From: Sphingobacterium endophyticum
Lineage (GTDB): Bacteria; Bacteroidota; Bacteroidia; Sphingobacteriales; Sphingobacteriaceae
Reading direction: 5' to 3'
DNA: 64,000 nucleotides
Assembly: GCF_009733535.1 (NCBI RefSeq)
Contig: NZ_ML771899.1
Location: 613,563 to 677,562 of the forward strand
Below the pieces are notes generated by a model. It saw nothing but the letters and a program-made list of their open reading frames with translations, made no database searches and was not told where the DNA came from. The position numbers and the translations under genes are program-made. Shown here one piece after another: positions 1 through 7,832 of the stretch. Each line of letters begins with the position of its first letter. Position 1 is the stretch's first letter.

Positions 1-1
1 T

Positions 2-574
2 GCAACGGATATTCCTGAATCTGTCCTAGGACAATTAGGTAATAGAATTCAACATGCTTTAAGAGCTTTTACTCCTAATGATGCAGATAATTTAAGAAAG
101 ACAGTCAAAACCTATCCAACTTCAAATTTTTATGAAATCGATAAGGTATTGACGGCTCTAGGAACGGGGCAAGCACTTGTGACCGTACTCAATGATAAAG
201 GTATCCCAACGGAGGTAGTAGCTACTCATTTAGTCCCTGCAAGAGCCGTGATGGGGCCTTGTTCAGCAGATTTATATCAAGAGCTGATTCAAAATTCCGA
301 ATACCGTTCTAAGTATCAGGAAAGGATTGAAAGGCAAACTGCCTCTGAAATCTTAGAAGAACGTCAGAAAATCGCTGAGGCAAATCAAGAAGCGGAAAGT
401 GCTCGACAAGAAGCCGAAAAAGCAGCCTCTAAAACAAGTAACTCTAAATCCAGAAGGCAAACTCCATTAGAGGCAGCTCAAAACCAAGCAAGTCGAACTT
501 TAGCCAGAGAAGGAGCCAAATTATTAGGAAAAATTGCAAATGGAATCCTGAACTCCATCTTCAAAAAGAGATAA
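2..574 (+). CDS. HerA-like (DUF853) ATPase, C-terminal part, 5' truncated by window
   Basis: The window opens inside this gene; the frame is open from base 2 and gives 190 residues to TAA. The visible part matches the tail of the HerA/FtsK-like P-loop ATPases of the DUF853 (YjgR) type: LGNRIQHALRAFTP near residue 10, DNLRKTV, then GTGQALVTVLNDKG. From about residue 105 the chain is rich in Glu, Ala, Gln and Lys (likely coiled coil) and ends in a basic, hydrophobic tail. Walker A and B would lie upstream of the window. The family is thought to be a hexameric DNA-translocase-like ATPase whose cellular role is poorly defined. The TTG at 149 is internal, not a start. Confidence 0.85.
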   Translation, partial: ATDIPESVLGQLGNRIQHALRAFTPNDADNLRKTVKTYPTSNFYEIDKVLTALGTGQALVTVLNDKGIPTEVVATHLVPARAVMGPCSADLYQELIQNSEYRSKYQERIERQTASEILEERQKIAEANQEAESARQEAEKAASKTSNSKSRRQTPLEAAQNQASRTLAREGAKLLGKIANGILNSIFKKR

Positions 575-585
575 TTTTAAAATAC

Positions 586-593
586 TATATTTG
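586..593 (+). promoter_or_regulatory. Bacteroidota -7 promoter box
   Basis: TATATTTG fits the TAnnTTTG -7 box of the Bacteroidota housekeeping sigma factor. It lies 37 bp before the nucleotidyltransferase ATG. No TTTG is present at the ideal -33 position. Confidence 0.5.
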
Positions 594-630
594 CATACGA
601 AAAATCGAGTACTAAACTAAAATTTACATT

Positions 631-1542
631 ATGGGAAAACCAATTTTGGTGGTTCTAGCAGCTGGGATGGCTAGCCGTTATGGTTCATTAAAACAAGTAG
701 ATGGCTTCGGCCCTCATGGAGAAACGATTATCGATTATTCAATTTTTGATGCTATTCGCGCTGGTTTTGGAAAAGTAGTTTTTATTATCCGTGAAGAATT
801 TGAACAGGTAATGCGTGAAAAATTTGATGCTAAACTTGCTGGAAAAATTGATGTAGCATATGCATTTCAAAACTTTGACCTAAGAAAGTTTGGTGTAGAT
901 AGAGATATCGAACGTTCTAAACCATGGGGTACTGCTCATGCTGTCATGAGTGCAAAGGATGAAGTTGATGGCCCTTTCTGTGTGATTAATGCAGATGACT
1001 TCTATGGATACGATGCCTTTAAGAAAATGGCTGATTTCTTGTCAAATGAAGCTGATGATACGCACATGTCTTTAATGGGATTTGAACTTGGTAATACTAT
1101 GTCTGATTATGGATATGTATCTCGTGGTGTTTGTGAAGTTACTAATGAAGGACATATGGCTTCTGTAACTGAGAGAACGAATATATATTATGATAATGCT
1201 GAGGGTGATAAGAGAATCGTATTTGAAGAAAATGGAGTTAAGAACGAATTGCCGGCAGATGCACGTGTTTCAATGAATTTCTGGGGATTTACTCCCAAAA
1301 TCTTTGATGTTGCGATGGAGATGTTCCCTAAGTTTGTTGATGAAAATGCCGATAATCCTAAATCGGAATTCTTTATCCCTTCTGTACCGGATCACATGGT
1401 GAAAAATGGACAAGCTGATTTTAAAGTAATTCCTACTTCTTCTAAATGGTTCGGGGTTACTTATGTTGAGGATAAACCTATTGTTCAAGAAAGTATCTCT
1501 AAATTAGTTGCAGATGGTGAATATCCAGAAAAATTATTCTAG
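631..1542 (+). CDS. sugar-phosphate nucleotidyltransferase family protein
   Basis: 303 residues. The N-terminus VVLAAGMASRYGSLKQ is the nucleotide-binding signature of NTP transferases (LAAG..R....KQ). VINADDFYGYDAF near residue 120 supplies the metal-binding acidic pair. The fold is expected to be the Rossmann-like GT-A type that joins a nucleoside triphosphate to a sugar phosphate or similar acceptor. The exact sugar cannot be read from the sequence. It is a complete, single-gene transcription unit with its own -7 box and a terminator. Other members of the family transfer nucleotides to cofactors or choline phosphate, so a non-sugar substrate is possible. Confidence 0.8.
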   Translation: MGKPILVVLAAGMASRYGSLKQVDGFGPHGETIIDYSIFDAIRAGFGKVVFIIREEFEQVMREKFDAKLAGKIDVAYAFQNFDLRKFGVDRDIERSKPWGTAHAVMSAKDEVDGPFCVINADDFYGYDAFKKMADFLSNEADDTHMSLMGFELGNTMSDYGYVSRGVCEVTNEGHMASVTERTNIYYDNAEGDKRIVFEENGVKNELPADARVSMNFWGFTPKIFDVAMEMFPKFVDENADNPKSEFFIPSVPDHMVKNGQADFKVIPTSSKWFGVTYVEDKPIVQESISKLVADGEYPEKLF

Positions 1543-1560
1543 GAATACTTTATAATATTT

Positions 1561-1590
1561 AAAATGGCAGGCTTCGTCCTGCCATTTTTG
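1561..1590 (+). terminator. rho-independent terminator after nucleotidyltransferase
   Basis: AAAATGGCAGG and CCTGCCATTTT form a perfect 11-bp stem with a 6-nt loop, followed by a T-rich run, 18 bp after the stop codon. Confidence 0.85.
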
Positions 1591-1631
1591 TTTTTAAACA
1601 ATATTGATAACTTTATTATTTAAATCTATTT

Positions 1632-2318
1632 ATGATGTTCAAGAAAATGATGATGTTTCTCTTATATGTGATTACTGGAATACTTGGATTTGCAGCACTA
1701 TATTTTGCAGCAGATTTTATCTTTTCTCGAATCCCTGCGAACAGTAATGACCCTAATTCAAAAAAGGAAATAACAGCATACATCTTATCCAATGGAGTTC
1801 ACACTGACATAGTACTACCGGTGAAAAACGAGTTTGAAGATTGGACAAAGATATTTCCAATAGAGAACACAAAAGGAAAATCAATGAACAACTCATATAT
1901 TTCAATAGGCTGGGGTGATAAAGGGTTTTATCTAAATACACCTGAATGGAAAGATCTTACTCTAAAAACCGCCCTAATCGCAGGATTTGGAATTGGTGAA
2001 ACAGCTTTACATGTTACTTATTATAAAAATATGGTTGAAAACGACCTTTGCTATAAAATTCAGATCGATTCTATTCAATACAGTATATTAAAAAACTATA
2101 TTATTGATGCCTTAGATAAAGATGCTGAAGGTAAACCAATCCTGATTCATACAAATGCCCAGTATGGGGATAATGATGCCTTTTATGAAGCGAAAGGAGC
2201 CTATAGTTTATTCTATTCCTGCAATACGTGGTCTAATTCAGCTCTTAAGAAGGCAAATATGCCTTCTGGAATGTGGACTGTATTTGATAAGGGAATACTT
2301 CAACATTACCATAAATAG
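1632..2318 (+). CDS. DUF2459 / TIGR02117 family membrane-anchored protein
   Basis: 228 residues. One N-terminal membrane segment (about residues 8-28) precedes an extracytoplasmic domain. Family marks are SNGVHTDIVLPV near residue 53 and FYSCNTWSNSALKKA near 195. The Cys-Asn-Thr-Trp core is shared by TIGR02117/DUF2459 proteins, some of which lie near urease genes in other bacteria. A conserved His and Cys suggest a papain-like or NlpC-like catalytic layout, but that is inference. The biochemical role is unknown. The gene is monocistronic and converges on dnaK across a shared terminator. ATG at 1635 is an alternative start. Confidence 0.75.
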   Translation: MMFKKMMMFLLYVITGILGFAALYFAADFIFSRIPANSNDPNSKKEITAYILSNGVHTDIVLPVKNEFEDWTKIFPIENTKGKSMNNSYISIGWGDKGFYLNTPEWKDLTLKTALIAGFGIGETALHVTYYKNMVENDLCYKIQIDSIQYSILKNYIIDALDKDAEGKPILIHTNAQYGDNDAFYEAKGAYSLFYSCNTWSNSALKKANMPSGMWTVFDKGILQHYHK

Positions 2319-2350
2319 AGAAAGCTCGAAATAAAATTCCGAGCTTTCTC
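2318..2350. terminator. bidirectional terminator between DUF2459 gene and dnaK
   Basis: GAGAAAGCTCG and CGAGCTTTCTC form a perfect 11-bp stem. It begins on the last base of the DUF2459 stop codon and sits 26 bp beyond the dnaK stop, so it can serve both convergent genes. Confidence 0.75.
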
Positions 2351-2375
2351 ATTCATATAAGGGGGTAAACTTTAT

Positions 2376-4298
2376 CTATTTAACCTCTTCGAAATCTACG
2401 TCCTGAACATCGTCCGCGCCACCTTGGTTTCCACCATTGTTCGCTTGACCGTTAGCATCGCCTTGAGCTTGTTGCTGCTGTCCTGCACCTTGTTGTGATG
2501 CTGCGTACATTTCTTCTGATGCCGCATTCCATGCGTTTTGAAGTTCTGCAGATACTGCCTCAATCTCAGCGAAATTCTTGTCAGCATGTGCTTTCTTCAA
2601 TTTCTCTAATCCTGATTCAATTGGAGCTTTTTTATCTGCCGAAATCTTATCGCCATATTCTTTCAATTGTTTCTCAGTCGAGAAAATTAAAGCATCAGCA
2701 GAATTTAACTTATCTACTTCTTCTTTTACTTTTTTATCCGCTTCAGCATTTGCTTCTGCCTCTTGTTTCATTTTCTTAACTTCTTCATCAGATAATCCTG
2801 AAGAAGCCTCGATACGAATATTCTGTTCTTTACCTGTCGCTTTGTCGATTGCAGATACCTTGATGATACCATTGGCATCGATGTCGAAAACAACCTCAAT
2901 TTGTGGGATACCACGTGGAGCAGGAGGGATGTCAGTCAACTGAAAACGTCCTAATGTACGGTTCTGAGCCGCCATTGGTCTCTCTCCCTGTAATACATGG
3001 ATCTCTACAGATGGTTGATTGTCTGATGCAGTCGAAAATACTTCCGATTTACGGGTAGGAATAGTTGTATTTGCTTCAATTAATTTTGTCATAACACCTC
3101 CCATAGTTTCGATACCTAATGAAAGTGGAGTTACGTCTAATAACAATACATCTTTAACTTCTCCTGTTAATACACCACCTTGAATTGCAGCACCCAATGC
3201 TACAACTTCATCAGGGTTTACACCTTTTGAAGGTTCTTTTCCAAAGAATTTCTTAACAGCATCTTGAATAGCAGGGATACGTGTCGAACCTCCTACTAAT
3301 ATTACTTCATCAATATCTGAAGTGCTAAATCCAGCGTTTTTCAATGCCGTACGACATGGTTCAATTGTACGCTCGATAAGTGGAGCCACTAAGCTTTCAA
3401 ATTTAGCACGTGATAATGTGCGAACTAAGTGCTTAGGACCTGATCCATCTGCTGTAATATAAGGCAAGTTTATCTCAGTTGATGTTGTGCTCGACAATTC
3501 AATTTTTGCTTTTTCAGCTGCATCTTTTAAACGTTGCAATGCCATTGGATCTTTTCTTAAATCCAATCCACCGTTCTCGTCTGCAAATTCATCTGCTAAC
3601 CAGTTGATAATAGCATTGTCAAAGTCATCTCCACCTAAGTGAGTATCACCATCCGTAGATTTAACCTCAAATACACCATCACCCAATTCTAAAACTGAAA
3701 CGTCATGTGTACCACCACCACAGTCAAAAACTACAATTTTCATGTCTTTGTCTGCTTTCTCTAACCCATAAGCTAATGCTGCTGCAGTTGGTTCATTGAT
3801 GATACGCTCCACTTTTAAACCAGCAATTTCACCCGCTTCTTTTGTAGCCTGACGTTGCGCATCATTAAAATATGCAGGTACTGTAATAACTGCACGTGTT
3901 ACTTCTTGTCCTAAGTAATCTTCAGCAGTTTTCTTCATTTTTTGAAGAATCATTGCAGAGATCTCTTGAGGAGTATATTTACGATCACCAATCTCAACTC
4001 GTGGAGTATCGTTATCGCCTTTTACTACTTTATAAGGAACTTTATCAATTTCGCCTTTAGCTTCGTTATACGTAACACCCATAAAACGCTTGATTGAATA
4101 AATTGTGTTCTGTGGGTTTGTAATTGCTTGACGTTTTGCTGGATCTCCAACCTTGCGTTCCCCGCCTGCTACGAATGCAACAACTGATGGTGTAGTACGT
4201 TTACCCTCGTTGTTCGCAATAACTACCGGCTCATTTCCTTCCATTACGGCTACACATGAGTTGGTAGTTCCTAAGTCGATTCCTATAATTTTTGACAT
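2376..4298 (-). CDS. dnaK: molecular chaperone DnaK (Hsp70)
   Basis: 640 residues, normal Hsp70 length. The ATPase domain carries [17 protein letters not shown] (phosphate 1), [32 protein letters not shown] and [12 protein letters not shown]. Phosphate loop 2 reads [10 protein letters not shown] instead of the usual DLGGGTFDVS. The substrate-binding domain follows from about residue 390 ([18 protein letters not shown]). The tail is a Gln/Gly/Asn-rich linker ending in [12 protein letters not shown], an EEVD-like terminus. It refolds client proteins with DnaJ and GrpE, which are not in the window. It is transcribed alone; its upstream region holds candidate stress-related sites shared with the divergent thioredoxin-fold gene. 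Confidence 0.98.
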   Translation of the reverse strand: MSKIIGIDLGTTNSCVAVMEGNEPVVIANNEGKRTTPSVVAFVAGGERKVGDPAKRQAITNPQNTIYSIKRFMGVTYNEAKGEIDKVPYKVVKGDNDTPRVEIGDRKYTPQEISAMILQKMKKTAEDYLGQEVTRAVITVPAYFNDAQRQATKEAGEIAGLKVERIINEPTAAALAYGLEKADKDMKIVVFDCGGGTHDVSVLELGDGVFEVKSTDGDTHLGGDDFDNAIINWLADEFADENGGLDLRKDPMALQRLKDAAEKAKIELSSTTSTEINLPYITADGSGPKHLVRTLSRAKFESLVAPLIERTIEPCRTALKNAGFSTSDIDEVILVGGSTRIPAIQDAVKKFFGKEPSKGVNPDEVVALGAAIQGGVLTGEVKDVLLLDVTPLSLGIETMGGVMTKLIEANTTIPTRKSEVFSTASDNQPSVEIHVLQGERPMAAQNRTLGRFQLTDIPPAPRGIPQIEVVFDIDANGIIKVSAIDKATGKEQNIRIEASSGLSDEEVKKMKQEAEANAEADKKVKEEVDKLNSADALIFSTEKQLKEYGDKISADKKAPIESGLEKLKKAHADKNFAEIEAVSAELQNAWNAASEEMYAASQQGAGQQQQAQGDANGQANNGGNQGGADDVQDVDFEEVK

Positions 4299-4346
4299 AT
4301 CTTGTTGTGTTATCTTATTAAATGTTTAAATGATTTCTATTGTATT

Positions 4347-4365
4347 AACAACGCTTATGCCAAAC
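4347..4365 (-). promoter_or_regulatory. candidate sigma-54-like promoter of dnaK
   Basis: On the minus strand this reads TTTGGCATAAGCGTTGTT. It matches TGGCAC-N5-TTGC in spacing, with two substitutions (C to T in each half). It would start transcription about 40 bp before the dnaK ATG. No TAnnTTTG box is visible for dnaK here, which is why this element was considered. RpoN use is inference. Confidence 0.3.
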
Positions 4366-4413
4366 AGTTTTTTTTCAATTTGTCATATTTAAGTCGGAAA
4401 TATCTGCATTGAA

Positions 4414-4440
4414 TTGTCATCTGAGCGTGACAATATGTCA
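4414..4440. promoter_or_regulatory. TGTCA/TGACA inverted repeat cluster between dnaK and thioredoxin-fold gene
   Basis: TTGTCA (4414-4419) and TGACAA (4428-4433) form a 6-bp inverted repeat with an 8-bp spacer. Further TGTCA copies lie at 4381-4385 and 4436-4440. The cluster is placed to act on both divergent genes. No regulator can be named from the sequence. Confidence 0.4.
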
Positions 4441-4467
4441 TTTTTTCCTAAATATTGGAATTATATG

Positions 4468-4475
4468 TATTTTTG
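4468..4475 (+). promoter_or_regulatory. Bacteroidota -7 promoter box
   Basis: TATTTTTG fits TAnnTTTG and lies 17 bp before the ATG at 4493. It supports that start over the longer upstream reading frame. Confidence 0.5.
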
Positions 4476-4492
4476 AAAAAATTATTCCAAAC

Positions 4493-5050
4493 ATGACTTT
4501 TGACGAATACCTGAGTTACTTCGAGGATATCTTAAACAATACTGAAGCACACGAAGCATACTCTACAAACGCTGACTATCTAAACTATACAAAACTTAAT
4601 TGGTCTAGAATGAACAGGTGGCTGAAAAAATTTGAACCTTCAGCTCAAATGAAAGAGTGCATCGAAAATATCAAAGACCCACAACATTGGATTTTGATTA
4701 CCGAACCTTGGTGTGGTGACGCGGCACATTCCGTACCTCAAATCTATAAGATTGTTAATAATAACCCTTTTATCGACTTAGATATTCAACTGAGAGATAC
4801 TGAACCTTTTTTAATCGATGATTACCTCACCAATGGCGGAAAATCTATCCCTAAATTAATTATTCGTAATGATGTAGGGCATGATAAAGTGGTGTGGGGA
4901 CCAAGACCTGATAAACTTCAGGAAATCTTCGAACAGCAAAAAGCAGAAGGAAAACCTTTTGAAGAAATTAAAGAAGCCATCCAAAAATGGTATAATGAAG
5001 ATAAAGGTGAAGAAATACAGAAAGAATTAACAAAACTGTTGTCTGAATAA
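4493..5050 (+). CDS. thioredoxin-fold protein with single-cysteine WCGDA motif
   Basis: 185 residues from ATG 4493. A longer frame from 4409 exists but would place the -7 box inside the coding sequence. The family mark is ITEPWCGDAAHSVPQIYKI. The usual CxxC of thioredoxin is CGDA, with one active-site Cys only. The rest is helical and acidic, with GGKSIPKLIIRND holding the thioredoxin cis-proline region. Such proteins are widespread in Bacteroidota, and disulfide reductase activity is uncertain because the resolving Cys is absent. It is transcribed divergently from dnaK and may share its stress control. Confidence 0.8.
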   Translation: MTFDEYLSYFEDILNNTEAHEAYSTNADYLNYTKLNWSRMNRWLKKFEPSAQMKECIENIKDPQHWILITEPWCGDAAHSVPQIYKIVNNNPFIDLDIQLRDTEPFLIDDYLTNGGKSIPKLIIRNDVGHDKVVWGPRPDKLQEIFEQQKAEGKPFEEIKEAIQKWYNEDKGEEIQKELTKLLSE

Positions 5051-5071
5051 TAAATGACCTGCAGTTGTGCG

Positions 5072-5111
5072 ATGCCCCCAAAAAGTTAAACTCTTTCTGG
5101 GGGCATTTTTA
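5072..5111 (+). terminator. rho-independent terminator after thioredoxin-fold gene
   Basis: ATGCCCCCA (5072-5080) pairs perfectly with TGGGGGCAT (5098-5106), followed by TTTTT, 22 bp after the stop codon. Confidence 0.85.
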
Positions 5112-5225
5112 TTCTCATAATCGAAGTTGTCCTCCTATTCTTTCAATAAATCCAATTTAAAACATATTAATATTCAAAGATATTTTCCAACTTTAAAATA
5201 AATCACTCTTTAAAAGCATAAAATC

Positions 5226-5588
5226 ATGAATATAGAAGAACTGCGTGAATATTGTATAGCTAAAAAGTATAGCTCAGAAGAGACTCCTTTTGGTCCAGAT
5301 ACATTAGTGTTCAAAGTTTTAGGGAAAGTCTTTTTATTGGTAGGTTTGGACCAGATTGATCAATTGTCATTTAATGTAAAATGTGATCCCGAATATGCCG
5401 TTGAATTAAGGGGAAAATATGAACATACTGTCTTCCCGGGATATCATATGAATAAAAAACATTGGAACACTGTTCATGCAAATAGGCAATTAGCAGATAA
5501 TAAGATTTTTGATTTGATCGATCATAGCTATGTTTTGGTTGCTCAATCCCTAACTAAAAAAGATCGCGAACTTCTAGCAAAAGAATAA
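5226..5588 (+). CDS. MmcQ/YjbR family DNA-binding-like protein
   Basis: 120 residues, the usual length for the family. Typical features are the N-terminal EELREYCIAK helix, the segment PFGPDTLVFKVLGKVFLLV, and PGYHMNKKHWNTV, whose W-N-T-V is the family hallmark. The last third holds IDHSYVLVAQSLTKKDRE. The fold is a double-wing, CyaY-like domain proposed to bind DNA; the physiological role is not established. It is monocistronic and its stop codon directly abuts that of the convergent LytTR regulator. Confidence 0.85.
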   Translation: MNIEELREYCIAKKYSSEETPFGPDTLVFKVLGKVFLLVGLDQIDQLSFNVKCDPEYAVELRGKYEHTVFPGYHMNKKHWNTVHANRQLADNKIFDLIDHSYVLVAQSLTKKDRELLAKE

Positions 5589-6272
5589 TCATAAATTAAA
5601 TCGCTCCCTGACCTCCTCAGAGTAACTACCCCCAATTGGGATTTCTATATCATTTATCCAGATGGAATGTCGGTCTAGCTTACGAATCTGTTCTATATTG
5701 ATTACATAAGATCTATGCACCTGCAGAAAATTATTGTCAGCCCATTCTGAAAGAAATTCCTTGATAGTCATTCTAGCCAGCACTTCTCTCTCCTTCAAGA
5801 TAAATCGAATATAATTTCCTACCGCCTGAAGCACTAAAATGTCTTTTAAATCTATTTTAATCATTTGATAACCGTCTTTGACGAATAGAGTAGGGTTATT
5901 GTCCAAAATTCCCTTTAATTCTAACAACTCCTTGGCGCGTTGACATGCCTTCTCAAAACGCTCGAAGGTATACGGCTTTAATAGATAATCCAAGGCCTCT
6001 AGCTCAAATCCTGACAAGGCGTATTCCGAATAGGCGGTAGAAAAAATGACCATTGGCTTCTCAGGCAATTCCTTAAAAAGATCAATGCCATTAATATCAG
6101 GCATACGAACATCTAAGAACAGCAGCTGTACCTCATTATCCTTCAGATATTCCTTGGCCTCCAAGCCATTCAAAAATTGTTTCTCCAAATTAATAAAGGA
6201 TATTTTATCAGCATATCTGCGGATAATATCAAGTGCAATCGGCTCGTCATCTATTGCAATCGCCTTAATCAT
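5589..6272 (-). CDS. LytTR-type response regulator
   Basis: 227 residues. The receiver domain (1 to about 118) has acidic residues D8/D9, phosphoacceptor D54 in LFLDVRMPDINGIDLF, T79 and K99 (DYLLKPYTFERF). The LytTR DNA-binding domain (about 125-227) contains FLQVHRSYVINIEQI. Its start overlaps the kinase stop by 4 bp (ATGA), indicating translational coupling. Phosphorylation by the upstream LytS-type kinase would direct binding at target promoters. The divergent PCMD/porin pair is a plausible but unproven target. Confidence 0.95.
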   Translation of the reverse strand: MIKAIAIDDEPIALDIIRRYADKISFINLEKQFLNGLEAKEYLKDNEVQLLFLDVRMPDINGIDLFKELPEKPMVIFSTAYSEYALSGFELEALDYLLKPYTFERFEKACQRAKELLELKGILDNNPTLFVKDGYQMIKIDLKDILVLQAVGNYIRFILKEREVLARMTIKEFLSEWADNNFLQVHRSYVINIEQIRKLDRHSIWINDIEIPIGGSYSEEVRERFNL

Positions 6273-7327
6273 GAGTTCATCGTTTCAGTTTGAACAGATG
6301 TCGGAACAACATCCAAATCAATCGTTAAAAAAACAAAATATTCCTGCTGATTTTGCTCCATAACCAGCATATAACGGTCTGGGTAGGTTAAATCCAATCT
6401 GGATTTTACATTCTCTAACCCTATACCTGATTTTGTCCGTTCTAAATCAGTTCCTTGAACCTTATGGATACTATTATAGACAGAAAACTTCAGCTGATTA
6501 TCTACAACATCTGCATTCACTTTAATCCATGAAGGCTTACTCATACTTATTCCATGTTTAAAAGCATTCTCAACAAAAGGTATTAATAGCATCGGCGCAA
6601 TATAAAGGCTATCTAAACTGTCTACAATTTCATGCTCAATCTTAACATTTTCCACAGTTTCTGTTCTCAGGCTTTGAATAGCGATGTACTCTTTCAAATA
6701 ACTTAAATCCCTAGATAATGGAATTTGATCTTGTTGATTTTCAAAAATCAAAAACCGCATCATCTGACTTAACCTTTGAATTGAATCTGCTGTACGGTTA
6801 GCATCTTCTTGCAGTGCAATCCCATAAATACTGTTCATAACATTGAATAGGAAATGTGGATTGACTTGAGATTGCATGAGCTTATACTCAGCAGCAGTTT
6901 TGCCCAAATCCTTGCGTAGGGAAGCAATGGTTTTGCTATTGGTTCTAAATTTATAAAAGTAATAATATGAGAACCCTAAAACCACAGCCAAACACAGTGC
7001 TCCTAATACAATGATTTTATCACTGAATCGACCATGGATCGCTTGAATAAAAAAGGCAAATGGCAAAAAGATCAAAATGCCACTCAGCAATGCTAAAAGA
7101 ATATACTCGGAAAGTAAAATGGTCTTTTTGTATAAGAATTCTAGTAGTATATAATTGTTCAGTGCATAGATGATGTATGCATATGGGGCAAACAAAATTA
7201 AAATCCCTAGATGCCTGTGAATAGGAAAGCTAACCATACTGAAAATAATAGTTAACCCCACTGTTAACAATAATTCAGTAATAAATTTTCTGAATTTGTT
7301 CTTTTTAGAATCTTCGTTTGATTTCAT
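6269..7327 (-). CDS. LytS/YehU-type sensor histidine kinase
   Basis: 352 residues. Four predicted membrane segments occupy about residues 15-125 with very short loops and no large sensor domain. The His_kinase domain has SQVNPHFLFNVMNSIYGIAL with phosphorylatable H158. The HATPase domain has LIPFVENAFKHGIS (N254) and a GIGLENVKSRLDL ATP-lid glycine motif. It phosphorylates the LytTR regulator encoded next. It overlaps the preceding 90-residue gene and the following regulator by 4 bp each. The stimulus is unknown; the membrane segments or the small upstream protein may sense it. Confidence 0.93.
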   Translation of the reverse strand: MKSNEDSKKNKFRKFITELLLTVGLTIIFSMVSFPIHRHLGILILFAPYAYIIYALNNYILLEFLYKKTILLSEYILLALLSGILIFLPFAFFIQAIHGRFSDKIIVLGALCLAVVLGFSYYYFYKFRTNSKTIASLRKDLGKTAAEYKLMQSQVNPHFLFNVMNSIYGIALQEDANRTADSIQRLSQMMRFLIFENQQDQIPLSRDLSYLKEYIAIQSLRTETVENVKIEHEIVDSLDSLYIAPMLLIPFVENAFKHGISMSKPSWIKVNADVVDNQLKFSVYNSIHKVQGTDLERTKSGIGLENVKSRLDLTYPDRYMLVMEQNQQEYFVFLTIDLDVVPTSVQTETMNS

Positions 7328-7596
7328 ATTGCTTCTATAAAATTATAAAAATACCCTGTAGTATTTGACAAATTGGTTATTTTGAATGAATCATTTGTTC
7401 CTTCAGCATACGCTATATAGTCCTCCATGTAATTATTGGGTACTATCAGGATGAAACATTTTGGATATTCATCTTGAAGCAGATAATAATTTATAGAACG
7501 GGTTTGTTCTTTAGTTTGATCTAAATAAACCCAATTAGATACCTCTCCAATATCTATAAAACTTATTAAAAATCGAATAATATAGTAGAACATCAT
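7324..7596 (-). CDS. small protein of unknown function leading the LytS/LytTR operon
   Basis: 90 residues, not recognised. The N-terminus MMFYYIIRFLISFIDIG is hydrophobic and could be a membrane anchor. The remainder is polar and Tyr/Asn-rich (NYYLLQDEYPKCFILIVPNNY). A good ribosome-binding site (GGAG, 5 nt before ATGATG) and a 4-bp ATGA overlap with the kinase start argue that it is translated. It may be a sensor partner or a remnant of a longer protein. Length and lack of a known domain keep confidence modest. Confidence 0.5.
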   Translation of the reverse strand: MMFYYIIRFLISFIDIGEVSNWVYLDQTKEQTRSINYYLLQDEYPKCFILIVPNNYMEDYIAYAEGTNDSFKITNLSNTTGYFYNFIEAI

Positions 7597-7745
7597 TTCT
7601 CCGTATTTTTTTTATCAATTCTTTGACACAATGATATTGAAGAAATTTATCGCCTTCGATTTTTTGTGATAAATCATTAAAAAGAAATGATGAATCCTGA
7701 TTTCAATGTAAAAATGCTGAATCAATCTAATTTCATCTTGGCAGA

Positions 7746-7757
7746 AATGAATTCATT
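7746..7757. promoter_or_regulatory. 12-bp palindrome upstream of PCMD gene
   Basis: AATGAATTCATT is a perfect palindrome 15 bp upstream of the -7 box, preceded by a TTGGCAG half-site at 7738-7744. It could be an operator. No regulator is identified, and LytTR sites are usually direct repeats rather than palindromes. Confidence 0.3.
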
Positions 7758-7771
7758 GGTTTAATTAATCC

Positions 7772-7779
7772 TATCTTTG
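7772..7779 (+). promoter_or_regulatory. Bacteroidota -7 promoter box
   Basis: TATCTTTG fits TAnnTTTG, 53 bp before the PCMD lipoprotein ATG. A TTGG lies upstream, closer than the usual -33 spacing. Confidence 0.55.
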
Positions 7780-7787
7780 CCACTTGT

Positions 7788-7802
7788 TTGGCAGCCTGCC
7801 AA
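7788..7802. promoter_or_regulatory. 15-bp perfect palindrome at the PCMD operon transcription start
   Basis: TTGGCAG-C-CTGCCAA is perfectly symmetric and begins 8 bp after the -7 box, so it covers the expected transcription start and early leader. The half-site TTGGCAG recurs at 7738-7744. It could be an operator or a leader hairpin. Confidence 0.4.
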
Positions 7803-7832
7803 TTTCATTTATTTAATAATTAAAAATTCATA

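Noticed and set aside
1270..1488. 72-residue minus-strand frame inside the nucleotidyltransferase gene
   Set aside because: Antisense shadow of a well-supported gene.
2578..2943. 121-residue open frame on the plus strand within dnaK
   Set aside because: Shadow of the dnaK coding sequence; Ser/Phe-rich composition is what antisense of a Lys/Glu-rich gene gives.
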